From an uncultured Clostridium sp. (GTDB lineage Bacteria; Bacillota; Clostridia; TANB77; CAG-508), in contig CAOKJE010000004.1 in NCBI GenBank assembly GCA_948468505.1, positions 1-49,979 of the forward strand: a DNA stretch of 49,979 nt, read 5' to 3'. A program made the position numbers and the translations under genes. The stretch's first letter is position 1; every line of letters begins with the position of its first letter. This document shows positions 8,927 to 19,506 of the stretch, in pieces. The notes beneath the pieces are model-generated. The model did not search any database. It was not told where the DNA came from and worked only from the letters and a program-made list of their open reading frames with translations.

Positions 8927-11215
8927 ATGTTTAACTATCAATTACATCCAGGAAGAAAAAGACAAATGATAGAATTTGAGGAAAATGAAACAAAACCAGA
9001 AATTACAATTATTACAGCATATTATAATGGAAACCAATATATTGATGAAACAATTAATTCTGTGCTAAACCAAACTTTTCCTTATTGGGAATGGATTATT
9101 GTAAATGATGGTTCAACAAAAGAAGAAGCCATTAACAAATTAAAAGAAATAGAAAACTTAGATAAAAGAATAAAAGTAGTATCAAAAGAAAACTCTGGTC
9201 TAGCAGCCACCAGAGACTATGGAGCCAATTTAGCAGATAAAAACTCAAAATACTTTTTATTTTTAGACGATGACGATTTAATCCATAAAACCTACTTAGA
9301 ATGTGCCTATTGGACAATGCAAACCAACCAAGAAGCAGCATGGGCCTATACAGACGTAGTAAACTTTGAAGGTGCAGAGTTTAAATGGATTAAATGGTTT
9401 GATAGTGAAAAAGAAAAAAAAGAAAACCTTTTAGTAGCAACAGCATTAATCAGAAAAGAAGATTTTTTCGAAGTAAATGGCTATGAATTAAGAGAAAAAG
9501 CGGTAAATGAAGATTGGAACTTATGGTTAAAGTTACTTGCCAAAGGAAAAAAACCAGTAAGAATGAACTTAGATGGATTTTGGTATAGAAGAAAAAAACA
9601 AGGAAGTGAGTTACAACGTTCCCAAGAAAACAAAAAAAGAGCCTTAGAAATTATCAAAAAAACAGGTGAACAAGTAAAAGAAAAAGTAGAAGCCATTCAA
9701 TATCCAAAACAAGACTACACTTGGGAGGAAATCCAAGAAGAATGGGAACAATGTAGAAAATACCAAATAAAACAAAACCAAAAAATCAATATATTAATGA
9801 TAATTCCTTGGATGGTAACAGGAGGAGCTGACAAATTTAACCTAGATTTAGTAACAAGAATTGATAAAAAAAGATTTAACATAATCATAGTAACAACACA
9901 GCCAAGTATCAACACCTGGAAACAACAATTTGAAGAGCAAGCAACAGTTTATGACCTAACCACATTTTTAAACAAAAAATATTGGTTAGCATTTATCAAT
10001 CATCTAATTAGGCAGTATCGAATTGATTTGATATTTAATACCAATAGTTACATCGGATATTCCATGCTTCCATACTTAAAAGCAAAATACCCAGAAATTC
10101 CAATCATGGACTATGTACATATGGAGGAGTGGTACAATCGTGCGGGGGGATACTCAAGAGACTCAAGCATGGTAGCATCTTGTCTTGACAAAACATTAGT
10201 ATGCAACAAAAACAGCGAAAAAATATTAGTAGATTACTTTAAAAGAAAACAAGAAGAAGTAAAAACAGTTTACATTGGTGTAGACGAAAAAATCTTTAAC
10301 CCAGAATTATATAATAAGGAAGAAATTTTAAAAGAATTACAAATAGAAAATGCCCAAAATCGTTATATATTAAGTTATATCTGTAGAATTGACTTACAAA
10401 AAAGACCCATGCTACTAGTAGAAATCCTAAAAAAATTAGTAGAAAAAAGAAAAGACTTTTTATGTGTAATTGCTGGTGATGGACCGTTATTAAATAAAGT
10501 AAAAACAGAAATAAAAAGATTTGAGCTAACCCAAAATGTAGTGATACTTGGAAACCTATCACAAACCGCTAAAATCTATAAAATTAGTGACTTAAGCATC
10601 AACTGTTCTATTAAAGAAGGACTAGCCCTAACCTCCTATGAATCACTAGCCATGGGAACGCCTGTTGTTAGTTCTAATGTTGGAGGACAAGCCGAATTAA
10701 TTAATAACGAAGTAGGAGAAGTCGTGCCATGTATGCAAAAAGAAACAGAAATCAACAACTTTAAATACCAGCAAGAAGAAGTTAATTCCTATGTAGAAGC
10801 AATTGATAAAATACTAAATAACTTAGACCAATACAAGGAAAATGCAAGAAAAAGAATAATAAATGGATTTACCATTGACCAAATGGTAACCAACATGGAA
10901 AAAGAATTTGAAGAAGTAATAAATCATAAAAATCAAGAAAAAGTAGAAAATGGAAAAGCATTAGCCAGAGTAATGGATGTAACCAAAGAACTACTAGTAA
11001 AAAGTTTTGTTACCATGTTAGGAGAATATGAATGGTTATGTGGTCAAGTTAATGCCGAATATTTTGATAGAACAATTGCTAATTCATATGATAGCGGCTA
11101 TGACTATTTTGAAACAACAAGAGGGAAAATTAGACTAAAAGCAATCAGCATAGCCAAAAAATTACACCTATATGGAACCATAAAAAGTATCTTAAAAAAA
11201 ATAAGGGGAAACTAA
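8927..11215 (+). CDS. Bifunctional glycosyltransferase, GT2-GT4 fusion
   Basis: Two catalytic domains in one 762-residue chain. Residues about 20-260 are GT2, with EITIITAYYNGNQYIDETI, VNDGSTKEE and the DDDD acidic site in LFLDDDDLIH. Residues about 285-670 are GT4, with INILMIIPWMVTGGADKFN, the IGVDEKIFNPE linker, CVIAGDGPL, and CSIKEGLALTSYESLAMGTPVVSSNVGG reduced to the EGLALTSYE signature. About 80 residues of unknown function follow. The start at 8927 is chosen over one 66 bases upstream because AGGAAGG precedes it and the longer form would overlap the previous gene. A fusion suggests two consecutive sugar additions. Confidence 0.9.
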   Translation: MFNYQLHPGRKRQMIEFEENETKPEITIITAYYNGNQYIDETINSVLNQTFPYWEWIIVNDGSTKEEAINKLKEIENLDKRIKVVSKENSGLAATRDYGANLADKNSKYFLFLDDDDLIHKTYLECAYWTMQTNQEAAWAYTDVVNFEGAEFKWIKWFDSEKEKKENLLVATALIRKEDFFEVNGYELREKAVNEDWNLWLKLLAKGKKPVRMNLDGFWYRRKKQGSELQRSQENKKRALEIIKKTGEQVKEKVEAIQYPKQDYTWEEIQEEWEQCRKYQIKQNQKINILMIIPWMVTGGADKFNLDLVTRIDKKRFNIIIVTTQPSINTWKQQFEEQATVYDLTTFLNKKYWLAFINHLIRQYRIDLIFNTNSYIGYSMLPYLKAKYPEIPIMDYVHMEEWYNRAGGYSRDSSMVASCLDKTLVCNKNSEKILVDYFKRKQEEVKTVYIGVDEKIFNPELYNKEEILKELQIENAQNRYILSYICRIDLQKRPMLLVEILKKLVEKRKDFLCVIAGDGPLLNKVKTEIKRFELTQNVVILGNLSQTAKIYKISDLSINCSIKEGLALTSYESLAMGTPVVSSNVGGQAELINNEVGEVVPCMQKETEINNFKYQQEEVNSYVEAIDKILNNLDQYKENARKRIINGFTIDQMVTNMEKEFEEVINHKNQEKVENGKALARVMDVTKELLVKSFVTMLGEYEWLCGQVNAEYFDRTIANSYDSGYDYFETTRGKIRLKAISIAKKLHLYGTIKSILKKIRGN

Positions 11216-11228
11216 AGGAGAAAAAATA

Positions 11229-12006
11229 ATGTTAAAGGTTTTTAAAAATTTATATCATTATAGAGAATTATTAAAAACAAATGTTAAAAAAGAAATAAGA
11301 GGAAAATATAAAAATTCATTTTTAGGAGTAATATGGTCATTTTTAAATCCACTATTACAAATTGCAGTCTATGCCATTGTATTTCCTTTAATATTAAAAA
11401 ATACACAAGAAAACTATGTCATATTCTTATGTTGTGGTTTGATACCATGGACCTTTTTTTCAACAGCTATTTCAAGGTCTGCCTTTACCATGGTAGAAAA
11501 CCGGAAATATTCTAAAAAAAGTATACTTTCCAAGAGAAATATTACCAATATCCATTGTTACAAGCGAAGCAGTAAACTTTCTAATTTCCACCATTATCAT
11601 ACTTACCTTTGTATTATTTAGTGGATTAGGCATCACAAAATATGTATTATTATACCCATTTATATTTTTAGCACAATACCTATTATTACTTGCTATTTCA
11701 TTTGTAGTATCTAGTATATGTGTATATATAAGAGATTTACAACATTTCATCGGAATATTTTTGCAACTACTATTTTATGCAACACCGATTGTATACGCAG
11801 CAGACACCATACCAAGTGAATTTGCTTGGATCTTAAAACTAAATCCTATGACTTATATCATAAATGGCTATCGAGACATTTTCTATAACCAAACTATGCC
11901 AGACATAAAAGCTATACTAGTCTTAATGGGAGTTTTATTATTGGTTATTGTAATGGGCTATTTAATATTTAATAAATTACAAAAAGGTTTTGCAGAAGAA
12001 TTATAG
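11229..12006 (+). CDS. ABC-2 polysaccharide exporter permease (Wzm/TagG type), one CGGN recoding site
   Basis: Membrane subunit partnering the ATPase at 6953. The N-terminus has REIRGKYKNSFLGVIWSFLNPL, typical of the family, followed by about six hydrophobic segments. The standard reading breaks at AAC CGG AAA (11502). Dropping the C gives TMVENGNILKKVYFPREI, the well-known cytoplasmic-loop signature of these permeases, and the rest follows in frame to QKGFAEEL. The corrected length of 258 residues is normal. Without the shift, half of the transmembrane domain is lost and export would fail. It is separated from its ATPase gene by two enzyme genes. Confidence 0.9.
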
Positions 12007-12030
12007 TAAAAAAAGGAGCTTAAAGTTAAA

Positions 12031-13896
12031 ATGGAAAAAGCAAAAAAATACATAAAAATACCAATCCTATTATTCATAGTTTGTATGTTACTAGAAGTTC
12101 TATTATTTGGCTATAAAATCGTAATAAATAAAGGATACCAATCCTTACATTTAATCGGAAATACGCCAATAGAAATAAAAAAAGAAGAAATAAAAATAGA
12201 CACCAACCTAGATGCAAATTACAATTATCTTATAGTAGATAAAGAAATAAAAGAGGTTTACAATATCTCATTAAACTTAAAAGAAAAAAATCAAGATATT
12301 TATATTCGTGTTGTTGAAAACATGGATAAATTAATGCAAAAATCAAATCGAGAAGAAAATACCTTCAAAGCATATTTCAATACAGCTACCAATTTTGAGG
12401 GGATAAAAATTGCGTATCCCAAAAACCAAATAAAAGAAGAAAATATAGAAAAAATTGTAATTAATAGCAATTTAGATTACGTAGATAAAGCCCAAATATC
12501 AATAACAGAATTTGTTATTTTCTTCGGCATTGCCATGGGAATTTATATACTAATTGAAATCTGCAAATGGATAGCAAAAACAAAACATACCATAAAATTA
12601 GAAACGACATTCTTAATAATCAGTTTACTAATGGGAACAATTTTTACCTTTATTAGTGCACCATTAGCTAAATATGATGAACATGCACACTTTTGGAGAA
12701 GCTATGAAATCGCAAACGGAAACCTTATTTCTAATATGACAAATGAGTTTCCTAAAAGTGTTGCCAAAATGATAATTGATGAAAATAAAGTCTATCATAT
12801 TAATGACATTAATTATGCCTCAACAGAAGAAAAATTCCAAAATGACCTAAACAAAGAAGAAAAAGCGCCTTTAGCAGTAGGAGCAACCTCAGGAAACTCA
12901 CCAATCAGTTATTTACCTACACTAGTAGGAACTTTTATAGGAATTCTATTTAACCTAAAACCAGTTATCATTGTTTATTTAGGAAGACTAGGAAATGTAA
13001 TTGCCTATAGTATGTTAATGTATTTTTCCATCAAAATAATGCCAAAAAATAAATGGAAAAAAATCATAGCCTTAATAGGAATATTTCCTATGTGTATCAA
13101 CTTAGCAGCCTCTTATTCACCAGATACTACCATTATTAGTGTTGCTATTTTTATGTTGTCCTATACAATGCACTTAAAATTTGGAGAAAGAAAACTACAA
13201 GGGAAAGACCCTGTAATCTTAGGAATATGTACTTTTATACTTACTATTTGTAAAATAGTTTACTTCCCAATGTTATTATTATTTTTCTTGTTGCCAAAAG
13301 AAAAATTCGAAAAAACCAATAAAAGGTGGCTATTCTTTGCCATTATGTTAGGCATTACAATAGTAGGAAATGGTTTGTGGAAAGTACTACCAAAAGGGAG
13401 TGGAGAAGTAGCCCTTAGAGCAAGTAGTACAGAACAATTATATTATACCTTAGCATCACCAACTAGAACATTAGGTGTAATAGGAAATACAATCATAACC
13501 CTAACACCACAATACCTAATGGAAATGGTAGGAGGGTGGAATACACCAACCATCATTTCGACAATATTTTTAATGATAATGTTAGGAATCGTATTAAAAA
13601 AAGAAGAGGACAAAATAGAATTAGAAAAAAAAGATAAAATATGGTTAGGGATAATTTGTTTTATCGAAACAGCTTTAATATTTGTTGGATTTTATGTAAG
13701 TTGGACAAAAGCACATTGGACTTTTATAGAAGGAATACAAGGAAGATATTTTCTACCAATTTTACCATTATTAGCAGTTTTAGTTTCTAAAAATGCAATT
13801 GACAGAAAAGAAGAAAATAAAAATTGGGGACTATTAGTCTTTACCATATTACTATATATTCCAACCATTATTACTACTATAATAGCATTTATATAA
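12031..13896 (+). CDS. DUF2142 polytopic membrane protein
   Basis: A 621-residue integral membrane protein. A first membrane segment (about 10-30) is followed by an extracytoplasmic domain (about 35-160), then about ten further hydrophobic segments. The motif APLAKYDEHAHFWRSYEIA and the late EGIQGRYFLPILPL are hallmarks of DUF2142, a family found in cell-surface polysaccharide loci and likened to GT-C glycosyltransferases. An aspartate and a glutamate sit in the first periplasm-type loop, as in GT-C enzymes. It could be a polymerase or a polyprenyl-phosphate-sugar-dependent transferase. No Wzy was otherwise recognised. Confidence 0.8.
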   Translation: MEKAKKYIKIPILLFIVCMLLEVLLFGYKIVINKGYQSLHLIGNTPIEIKKEEIKIDTNLDANYNYLIVDKEIKEVYNISLNLKEKNQDIYIRVVENMDKLMQKSNREENTFKAYFNTATNFEGIKIAYPKNQIKEENIEKIVINSNLDYVDKAQISITEFVIFFGIAMGIYILIEICKWIAKTKHTIKLETTFLIISLLMGTIFTFISAPLAKYDEHAHFWRSYEIANGNLISNMTNEFPKSVAKMIIDENKVYHINDINYASTEEKFQNDLNKEEKAPLAVGATSGNSPISYLPTLVGTFIGILFNLKPVIIVYLGRLGNVIAYSMLMYFSIKIMPKNKWKKIIALIGIFPMCINLAASYSPDTTIISVAIFMLSYTMHLKFGERKLQGKDPVILGICTFILTICKIVYFPMLLLFFLLPKEKFEKTNKRWLFFAIMLGITIVGNGLWKVLPKGSGEVALRASSTEQLYYTLASPTRTLGVIGNTIITLTPQYLMEMVGGWNTPTIISTIFLMIMLGIVLKKEEDKIELEKKDKIWLGIICFIETALIFVGFYVSWTKAHWTFIEGIQGRYFLPILPLLAVLVSKNAIDRKEENKNWGLLVFTILLYIPTIITTIIAFI

Positions 13897-13910
13897 AAAG
13901 GAGTTGTACT

Positions 13911-14600
13911 ATGAAAACCTTAATCATTGTTCCAGCATATAATGAAGAATTAAACATAAAAAAAACAATAGAAGACATTACAAAGCAAACGAATTATGAT
14001 TATATTATAATCAATGATTGTTCCAAAGATAAAACTAAAAAAGTATGTGAAGAAAATAATTTTGATTGTCTTTCCTTACCTATTAATTATGGCTTAACAA
14101 GTGGAATTCAAGTAGGCATGAAATATGCTAACCAAAAAGGATATGATATAGCCATTCAATTTGATGGGGATGGGCAACATAGTGCAAAATATTTAAAAGA
14201 CTTAGTAGAACAAATAGAAAACAAAGAATGTAATATTGCAATTGGGTCCAGATTTGTAGAAGAAAAAAAGCCAAAAAGCATGAGAATGTTAGGAAGTATG
14301 TTAATTTCACTAGTCATAAAAATAACAACCTTTCAAACCATAAAAGATCCAACCTCAGGAATGAGAGCATATGATAAAACAGCTATCCAAGAATTTATTA
14401 ACAATGCAAGCTTAACGCCAGAACCAGATACCTTAGTTTATATGCTAAAAAAGAAGATGAAAATAAAAGAAGTACAAGTTAAGATGCAAGAAAGAGAATT
14501 TGGAGAAAGCTACCTAAAACCAATGCAGGCTGCAAAATATATGATAAACATGTTTTTTTCCATCATATTTATTAGAGCCATTACAAGAGGTAAAAAATAG
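13911..14600 (+). CDS. GT2 glycosyltransferase, dolichol-phosphate-mannose-synthase-like
   Basis: A short GT2 enzyme without C-terminal membrane helices, 229 residues. TLIIVPAYNEELNIKKTI, INDCSKDKT and the metal site QFDGDGQH are clear, followed by SRFVEEKKPKSMRMLGS and the DPTSGMRAYD segment typical of polyprenyl-phosphate sugar synthases. It probably charges undecaprenyl phosphate with a sugar. The next gene encodes a DUF2304 membrane protein, a common neighbour of this GT2 subtype, possibly its membrane partner. The start at 13911 follows AAAAAGGAG. Confidence 0.88.
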   Translation: MKTLIIVPAYNEELNIKKTIEDITKQTNYDYIIINDCSKDKTKKVCEENNFDCLSLPINYGLTSGIQVGMKYANQKGYDIAIQFDGDGQHSAKYLKDLVEQIENKECNIAIGSRFVEEKKPKSMRMLGSMLISLVIKITTFQTIKDPTSGMRAYDKTAIQEFINNASLTPEPDTLVYMLKKKMKIKEVQVKMQEREFGESYLKPMQAAKYMINMFFSIIFIRAITRGKK

Positions 14601-14611
14601 GAGGAATTGTG

Positions 14612-14966
14612 ATGTCAATTACATTAAGAATTATATTAATTATTTGTTCATTAATATCTTTTTTTCTATGTGTAAAAAAGATAAAACAAGCAAAACTAAA
14701 GTTAGAAAATTCCGTTATTTGGATGTCACGGAAGTATCTTGCTAATTTTCATGAGTATTTTTTCCAATAGCGTGGAATGGGTATCAAAAAAACTTGGGTT
14801 CATGGCACCAGTTAATTTTGTTTTTATTGTTGTGATAGGATTTTTACTAATCCAGGCCTTTATTGATAATATAAAGATTTCTACTTTAAATGAAAAAATA
14901 AAAGATTTAAACCACTATATTGCACTAAAGGAATATGAAGAAAATAACCAAAACAAGGAGAAGTAA
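14612..14966 (+). CDS. DUF2304 small membrane protein, one CGGN recoding site
   Basis: A 117-residue protein with an N-terminal hydrophobic helix, two further helices and a charged coiled C-terminus, as in DUF2304 proteins that sit beside DPM1-like GT2 genes. The standard reading breaks at TCA CGG AAG (14729). Dropping the C gives SVIWMSGSILLIFMSIFS, completing the second helix, and continues to NQNKEK. The start follows a strong TAGGAGG just after the GT2 stop, so the two are translationally coupled. Read conventionally, only an unanchored fragment would be annotated. Confidence 0.8.
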
Positions 14967-14971
14967 AATAT

Positions 14972-16009
14972 ATGAGTGCCTATAAACTATCAATCGTAGC
15001 AGCGGTCTATAATTTAGAAGAATACTTACCAAGATGCTTAGATGCTTTAGTAAACCAAACGTTAGAAGAAATAGAAATACTATGTGTAGACGATGGCTCA
15101 ACCGATTCAGCTCCCGAAATAGTAGACCAATATGCTAAAAAATATCCAAACAAAGTAAAAGCCTTCCACAAAGAAAATGGGGGAGAATTTACCACCAGAA
15201 ACTATGGACTAGAAAGAGCAGAAGGAGAATATGTAACCTTTGTCGATACCGATGACTGGGTAGAACCCAACTGGGCAGAAAAACTATACAAAGCAGCCAA
15301 AGAAAACGAAGCAGAAATGGCAGTATGTGGTTTTGAAAGAATTGACCTAAAAACCAACAAAGTAATAGCCAAAAACATGACAAAAATGGGAAATGGTGTA
15401 AAAGAAATAAAACCAAATGACGACTTTGTAACAGCTATCAACCCAGCACCTTGGAACAAAATTTATAAAACAGAAAAAGTTAAAGACTTAAGATTTCTAA
15501 ATTTTAGAGGCTTTAATGACATGATATTCTTAACAAGTGCCCTAACCAAAATCAATAAAATTGCATTTGTACCAGATGTACTATATCATTATTATTTACG
15601 ATATGACTCTCAAATTCATAATGTAAATAGCCAAGATGTAGAAAATTTTAAAAAATATTTGTTAGAATTAAAGCAATTATACATAAAAGAAAACAAATAT
15701 GAAGACATGAAATATATCTTAGACCTAATGGCATTTATTCATCTAGGAATATCTGTCATGTATAGAGCATCTTATGACAAAACCATTAATCACAAGCAAA
15801 TGTTAAAAGAAACGATAACCTACTTAGACGAAAACTTTTCTACTTGGAGAAAAAATCCATTTTTAAGTTTTAGATATGCCCTAAAAAAAGGTATCAAAAA
15901 GCAAGCTTTATGGGCTGTGGCAAAGCTTTACAAATGGGGAATACCAATGGTATTTATTAAGTTATATCGATTTACCATTGACAAACTAAAAATAGACATT
16001 AAATTTTAA
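14972..16009 (+). CDS. GT2-family glycosyltransferase
   Basis: GT2 enzyme of 345 residues with LSIVAAVYNLEEYLPRCLDAL, CVDDGSTDSAPEIV and the metal site FVDTDDWVEPNW. ENGGEFTTRNYGLERAEGEY matches the family core. The C-terminal 120 residues resemble the helical tail of capsule and teichoic-type glycosyltransferases. It starts six bases after the DUF2304 stop behind AAGGAG. Substrate unknown. Confidence 0.9.
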   Translation: MSAYKLSIVAAVYNLEEYLPRCLDALVNQTLEEIEILCVDDGSTDSAPEIVDQYAKKYPNKVKAFHKENGGEFTTRNYGLERAEGEYVTFVDTDDWVEPNWAEKLYKAAKENEAEMAVCGFERIDLKTNKVIAKNMTKMGNGVKEIKPNDDFVTAINPAPWNKIYKTEKVKDLRFLNFRGFNDMIFLTSALTKINKIAFVPDVLYHYYLRYDSQIHNVNSQDVENFKKYLLELKQLYIKENKYEDMKYILDLMAFIHLGISVMYRASYDKTINHKQMLKETITYLDENFSTWRKNPFLSFRYALKKGIKKQALWAVAKLYKWGIPMVFIKLYRFTIDKLKIDIKF

Positions 16010-16018
16010 GGAGGAAAC

Positions 16019-16780
16019 ATGAAAAACACTAATATATATGTAGTAGCACATAAAGAAGCAAAATTTCCTAAGCAAAAATGTTACAAACCAATTCAAGTAG
16101 GAACCAAAGAATCCTTTACAGAAATTAGAGATAATACAAAAGAAAATATAGCTTCTAAAAACCCTAATTTTTGTGAACTAACAGCAGCTTACTGGATTTG
16201 GAAAAATGACCAGACATCAGAAATTGTAGGATTAACCCATTATAGAAGATATTTCTTTAAAAACGCATTTACCAACAAAATAAAAAACGTATTAGACCAA
16301 GAGAAAATCGAAAAAGAATTAGAAACCAATGATATCATTGTGCCTAAAAAAACAAGATGTTTAAAATACACAGTAAAACAAGCTTATGCTACAACACATC
16401 ATATAAAAGACTTTGAAGAATGTAGAAAAATTATAGAAGAAAAATACCCAAGCTATCTAGAAGCTTTTGACTATGTAGCAAACCATAAAAATATTTATCT
16501 ATGTAATATATTTATTACCAAAAAAAAGCAATTTGACGAATATTATAAATGGTTGTTTGACATACTTTTTACCCTAGAAGAAAGAACTGACATATCCAAT
16601 TATTCAGATTATGACAAAAGAATTTATGGTTTTTTATCAGAAAGATTATTTAATGTGTGGCTAAAAAAGAATTCACACCTTACCATAAAAGAAATAGACG
16701 TATACAACACAGATGAAAGTTTATTCAAACAAATAATCTTAAACTTAGCATTAAAGCTTTTTGTAAGAAAACAAGCATAA
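16019..16780 (+). CDS. DUF4422 family protein (putative glycosyltransferase)
   Basis: A 253-residue protein with the DUF4422 hallmarks: YVVAHKEAKFP at the start, the CELTAAYWIWKN segment near residue 57, and VGLTHYRRYFF near residue 72. DUF4422 proteins are found in capsule and exopolysaccharide clusters and are believed to be glycosyltransferases. The exact reaction of this copy is not known. A GGAGGA ribosome binding site precedes the start. Central operon position. Confidence 0.85.
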   Translation: MKNTNIYVVAHKEAKFPKQKCYKPIQVGTKESFTEIRDNTKENIASKNPNFCELTAAYWIWKNDQTSEIVGLTHYRRYFFKNAFTNKIKNVLDQEKIEKELETNDIIVPKKTRCLKYTVKQAYATTHHIKDFEECRKIIEEKYPSYLEAFDYVANHKNIYLCNIFITKKKQFDEYYKWLFDILFTLEERTDISNYSDYDKRIYGFLSERLFNVWLKKNSHLTIKEIDVYNTDESLFKQIILNLALKLFVRKQA

Positions 16781-16808
16781 AATAAAAAGAAGGGAGAAAA
16801 GCAGCAAA

Positions 16809-18017
16809 ATGAAGGTATTACAAATAAATGCTGTATGTGGTAATTGCAGTACAGGAAAAATTGCAGTAGACTTATATAGAGTATTAGAAAAACATGGAGA
16901 CCAATGTAAAATTGCCTATGGAAGAAGAAGTGCACCAGAAGGAATCGATACCATTAAAATAGCAAACAAATTAGACAACTTAATCCATATAGGACTTTCC
17001 ATGTTATTGGATAACAGTGCTTTTCTAACCAAAAGAAAAACCAAAAAGTTAATAAAAAAAATAGAGGAATATGAACCAGACATTATACAATTACATAGTC
17101 TACAAGGCTATTATATAGACATTAATACCTTACTTACCTTTTTAGCCAAATACCATAAACCAGTCGTATATACTTTGCATAACTGTTGGAGTTTTACAGG
17201 GCATTGCAATTATTTTGATTATGCCAAATGTGACAAATGGAAAACAGGCTGCAAAAACTGTCCACAAAAAGCAACCTATCCTCCAAGCTTAGTTTTAGAC
17301 CGATCAAGCCAGAATTACCAAAAAAAACAGCAACTATTAAATGGGATAAAAGACTTAACCCTTGTGACACCATCTAAGTGGCTTTCTGATTTAGTAAAAC
17401 AATCTTACTTAAAAAATCATGAAGTAATAACCATTAACAATGGAATTGACCTAAGTAAATTTAAGCCAACCAATGGAGATTTTAGAAAAAAGCATAACCT
17501 AGAAGAAAAATTTATCATCTTAGGAGTAGCAAACGTTTGGGAAAAAAGAAAAGGCTTAGAAGCATTCCTAGAATTAGCTAAAAAATTAGATGACAAATTC
17601 CAAATTATTTTAGTAGGCTTAAACAAAAGACAGCTAAAAAAAATACCCAAAAACATAATAGGAATTACAAGAACCAATAATATAGAAGAACTAGCAGAAA
17701 TTTACACAACAGCAGATGTATTTTTTAACCCAACCCTAGAAGAAAACTTTCCAACCGTAAACCTAGAAGCAATGGCATGTGGAACACCGATTATTACTTA
17801 TAAAACAGGAGGTAGTACAGAAATGGTAGAGCCTAGTTGGGGATATGTAGTAGAAAAACAAGATACAAAAGCAGCAGAACAAATTATTAGAAACTTAGTA
17901 GGAAAAGAAAAGAAAACCAAAGAATGTCTAGAAAGTGCAAAAAAGTATTCAAAAGAAAGTAAATTTGAAGAATACATTGCATTATATCATAAAATATTAA
18001 AAAATAAGGAAGCGTGA
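16809..18017 (+). CDS. GT4-family glycosyltransferase (WcaC/EpsF-like)
   Basis: A 402-residue GT-B enzyme. The N-terminus VLQINAVCGNCSTGKIAVDLY and the TLHNCWSFTGHCNYFDYAKC segment with its clustered cysteines are characteristic of a GT4 subgroup in colanic-acid and capsule loci. The C-terminal domain shows INNGIDLSKFKP, LGVANVWEKRKGLE and NPTLEENFPTVNLEAMACG, which contains the donor-binding EX7E motif. It probably acts on a nucleotide-activated hexose. Confidence 0.9.
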   Translation: MKVLQINAVCGNCSTGKIAVDLYRVLEKHGDQCKIAYGRRSAPEGIDTIKIANKLDNLIHIGLSMLLDNSAFLTKRKTKKLIKKIEEYEPDIIQLHSLQGYYIDINTLLTFLAKYHKPVVYTLHNCWSFTGHCNYFDYAKCDKWKTGCKNCPQKATYPPSLVLDRSSQNYQKKQQLLNGIKDLTLVTPSKWLSDLVKQSYLKNHEVITINNGIDLSKFKPTNGDFRKKHNLEEKFIILGVANVWEKRKGLEAFLELAKKLDDKFQIILVGLNKRQLKKIPKNIIGITRTNNIEELAEIYTTADVFFNPTLEENFPTVNLEAMACGTPIITYKTGGSTEMVEPSWGYVVEKQDTKAAEQIIRNLVGKEKKTKECLESAKKYSKESKFEEYIALYHKILKNKEA

Positions 18018-18020
18018 TCT

Positions 18021-19485
18021 ATGGCCAAAAAAAGCATAGCAAAAAATTACATTTTTAATTTAATATATCAAATGCTAACAATTGTATTACCGCTAATTAC
18101 AACACCGTATCTATCAAGAGTGCTAGGAGCAGAAGCAATAGGGACTTATGGATATACATTATCCATTGTAACATACTTTGTCCTATTTGGTTCACTTGGA
18201 ATTGCTATGTATGGGCAAAGAGAAATTGCCTATGTACAAAAGGATAAACAAAAACAAAGCAAAGTATTTTGGGAAATGGCAACCATCAAAATAATAACCT
18301 TATCATTAGCAGCCATAACCTTTTATGCAACTTTTTGTATCCATGGTGAATATGCCATTTACTACAAAATATTATTATTAGAATTGCTAGCAAATTTTTT
18401 AGATATTACATGGTATTATCAAGGAATAGAAGACTTTGGAAAAACCGTTGTAAGAAATCTAGTGGTAAAAATAATAAGCTTATTATGTATTTTCGTTTTT
18501 GTTAAAACACAAGCTGACTTATGGAAATATATACTAATATATACCTTGGCAAACGTTTTAGGAAATGTCACAATGTGGATGTATATTCCAAAGCTATTGG
18601 CTAAAATTTCCTTAAAACAATTGGAATTAAAAAAACACGTAAAACCAATACTTTCCTTATTTATTCCTCAAATTGCCATACAAATATACATTGTACTGGA
18701 TAAAACCATGATAGGAAGCATCACCAATAATATGGAGGAAGTTCGGATTTTATGAGCAGGCACAAAAAATAGTAAAAACAATGTTACTTTTAATAACTGC
18801 ATTAGGAACCGTAATGAATTCAAGAATAGCCAATGCCTTTGCAGAACAAAAAAAAGAAGAGATAAAAAAATACTTATTGCAGACTTTTAGAAACGTATGG
18901 TTTTTAAGTTTACCATCAGTATTAGGCATCATAGCTATATCAGCAAAATTAGTACCATGGTTTTATGGAGAAGGCTATGAAGCGATTATTCCGTTAATTA
19001 ATGCAACAGCACCAATTTTAATCGCAATAGGACTAAGCAATGTAACAGGAAACCAGTACTTGATACAAATTGGACAACAAAAAAAATTCACCATATCTGT
19101 AACAGTAGGTGCTATTGTGAATGTCATTTTAAATTACACCTTAATTAACTTAATGGGAACAATAGGGGCTGTCATTTCTTCTGTAATTGCAGAATTATCT
19201 GTATTAACGGTTCAATTGTTATACATAAGAAAAGAAATCAATATTTTAGAAATAGGAAAAGTAGCTATCAAATATTTAATTAGTAGTTTAGCAATGTTTG
19301 CTGTGGTAGCTAGTTTAGCAAGTAAAATGCCAATAAGCATAAAAAATACTGGTATTCAGGTATTAGTGGGAGTTATTATTTATATCGTGGCATTAATACT
19401 ACTAAAAGATAAATTTGTAAAAGATGGTATCAATCAATTTACAATAGGAATAAAAAATAAAGTAAGAAAAGTTAAAAAAAGCTAA
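18021..19485 (+). CDS. Wzx-type oligosaccharide flippase, one CGGN recoding site
   Basis: Multi-pass flippase of the MOP/polysaccharide-transport family, 487 residues when corrected. NYIFNLIYQMLTIVLPLITTPYLSRVLG is the typical first helix pair and YTLSIVTYFVLFGSLGI the next. The standard reading breaks at GTT CGG ATT (18744). Dropping the C gives NMEEVGFYEQAQKIVKTM, a strongly conserved cytoplasmic segment (VG.YEQA.KI), and the remaining helices follow. No other lesion is present. Both a flippase and an ABC exporter in one operon suggest two glycans or a division of labour. It starts three bases after the previous stop. Confidence 0.9.
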
Positions 19486-19506
19486 GTTTAGCAAAGGGAG
19501 GAACCA

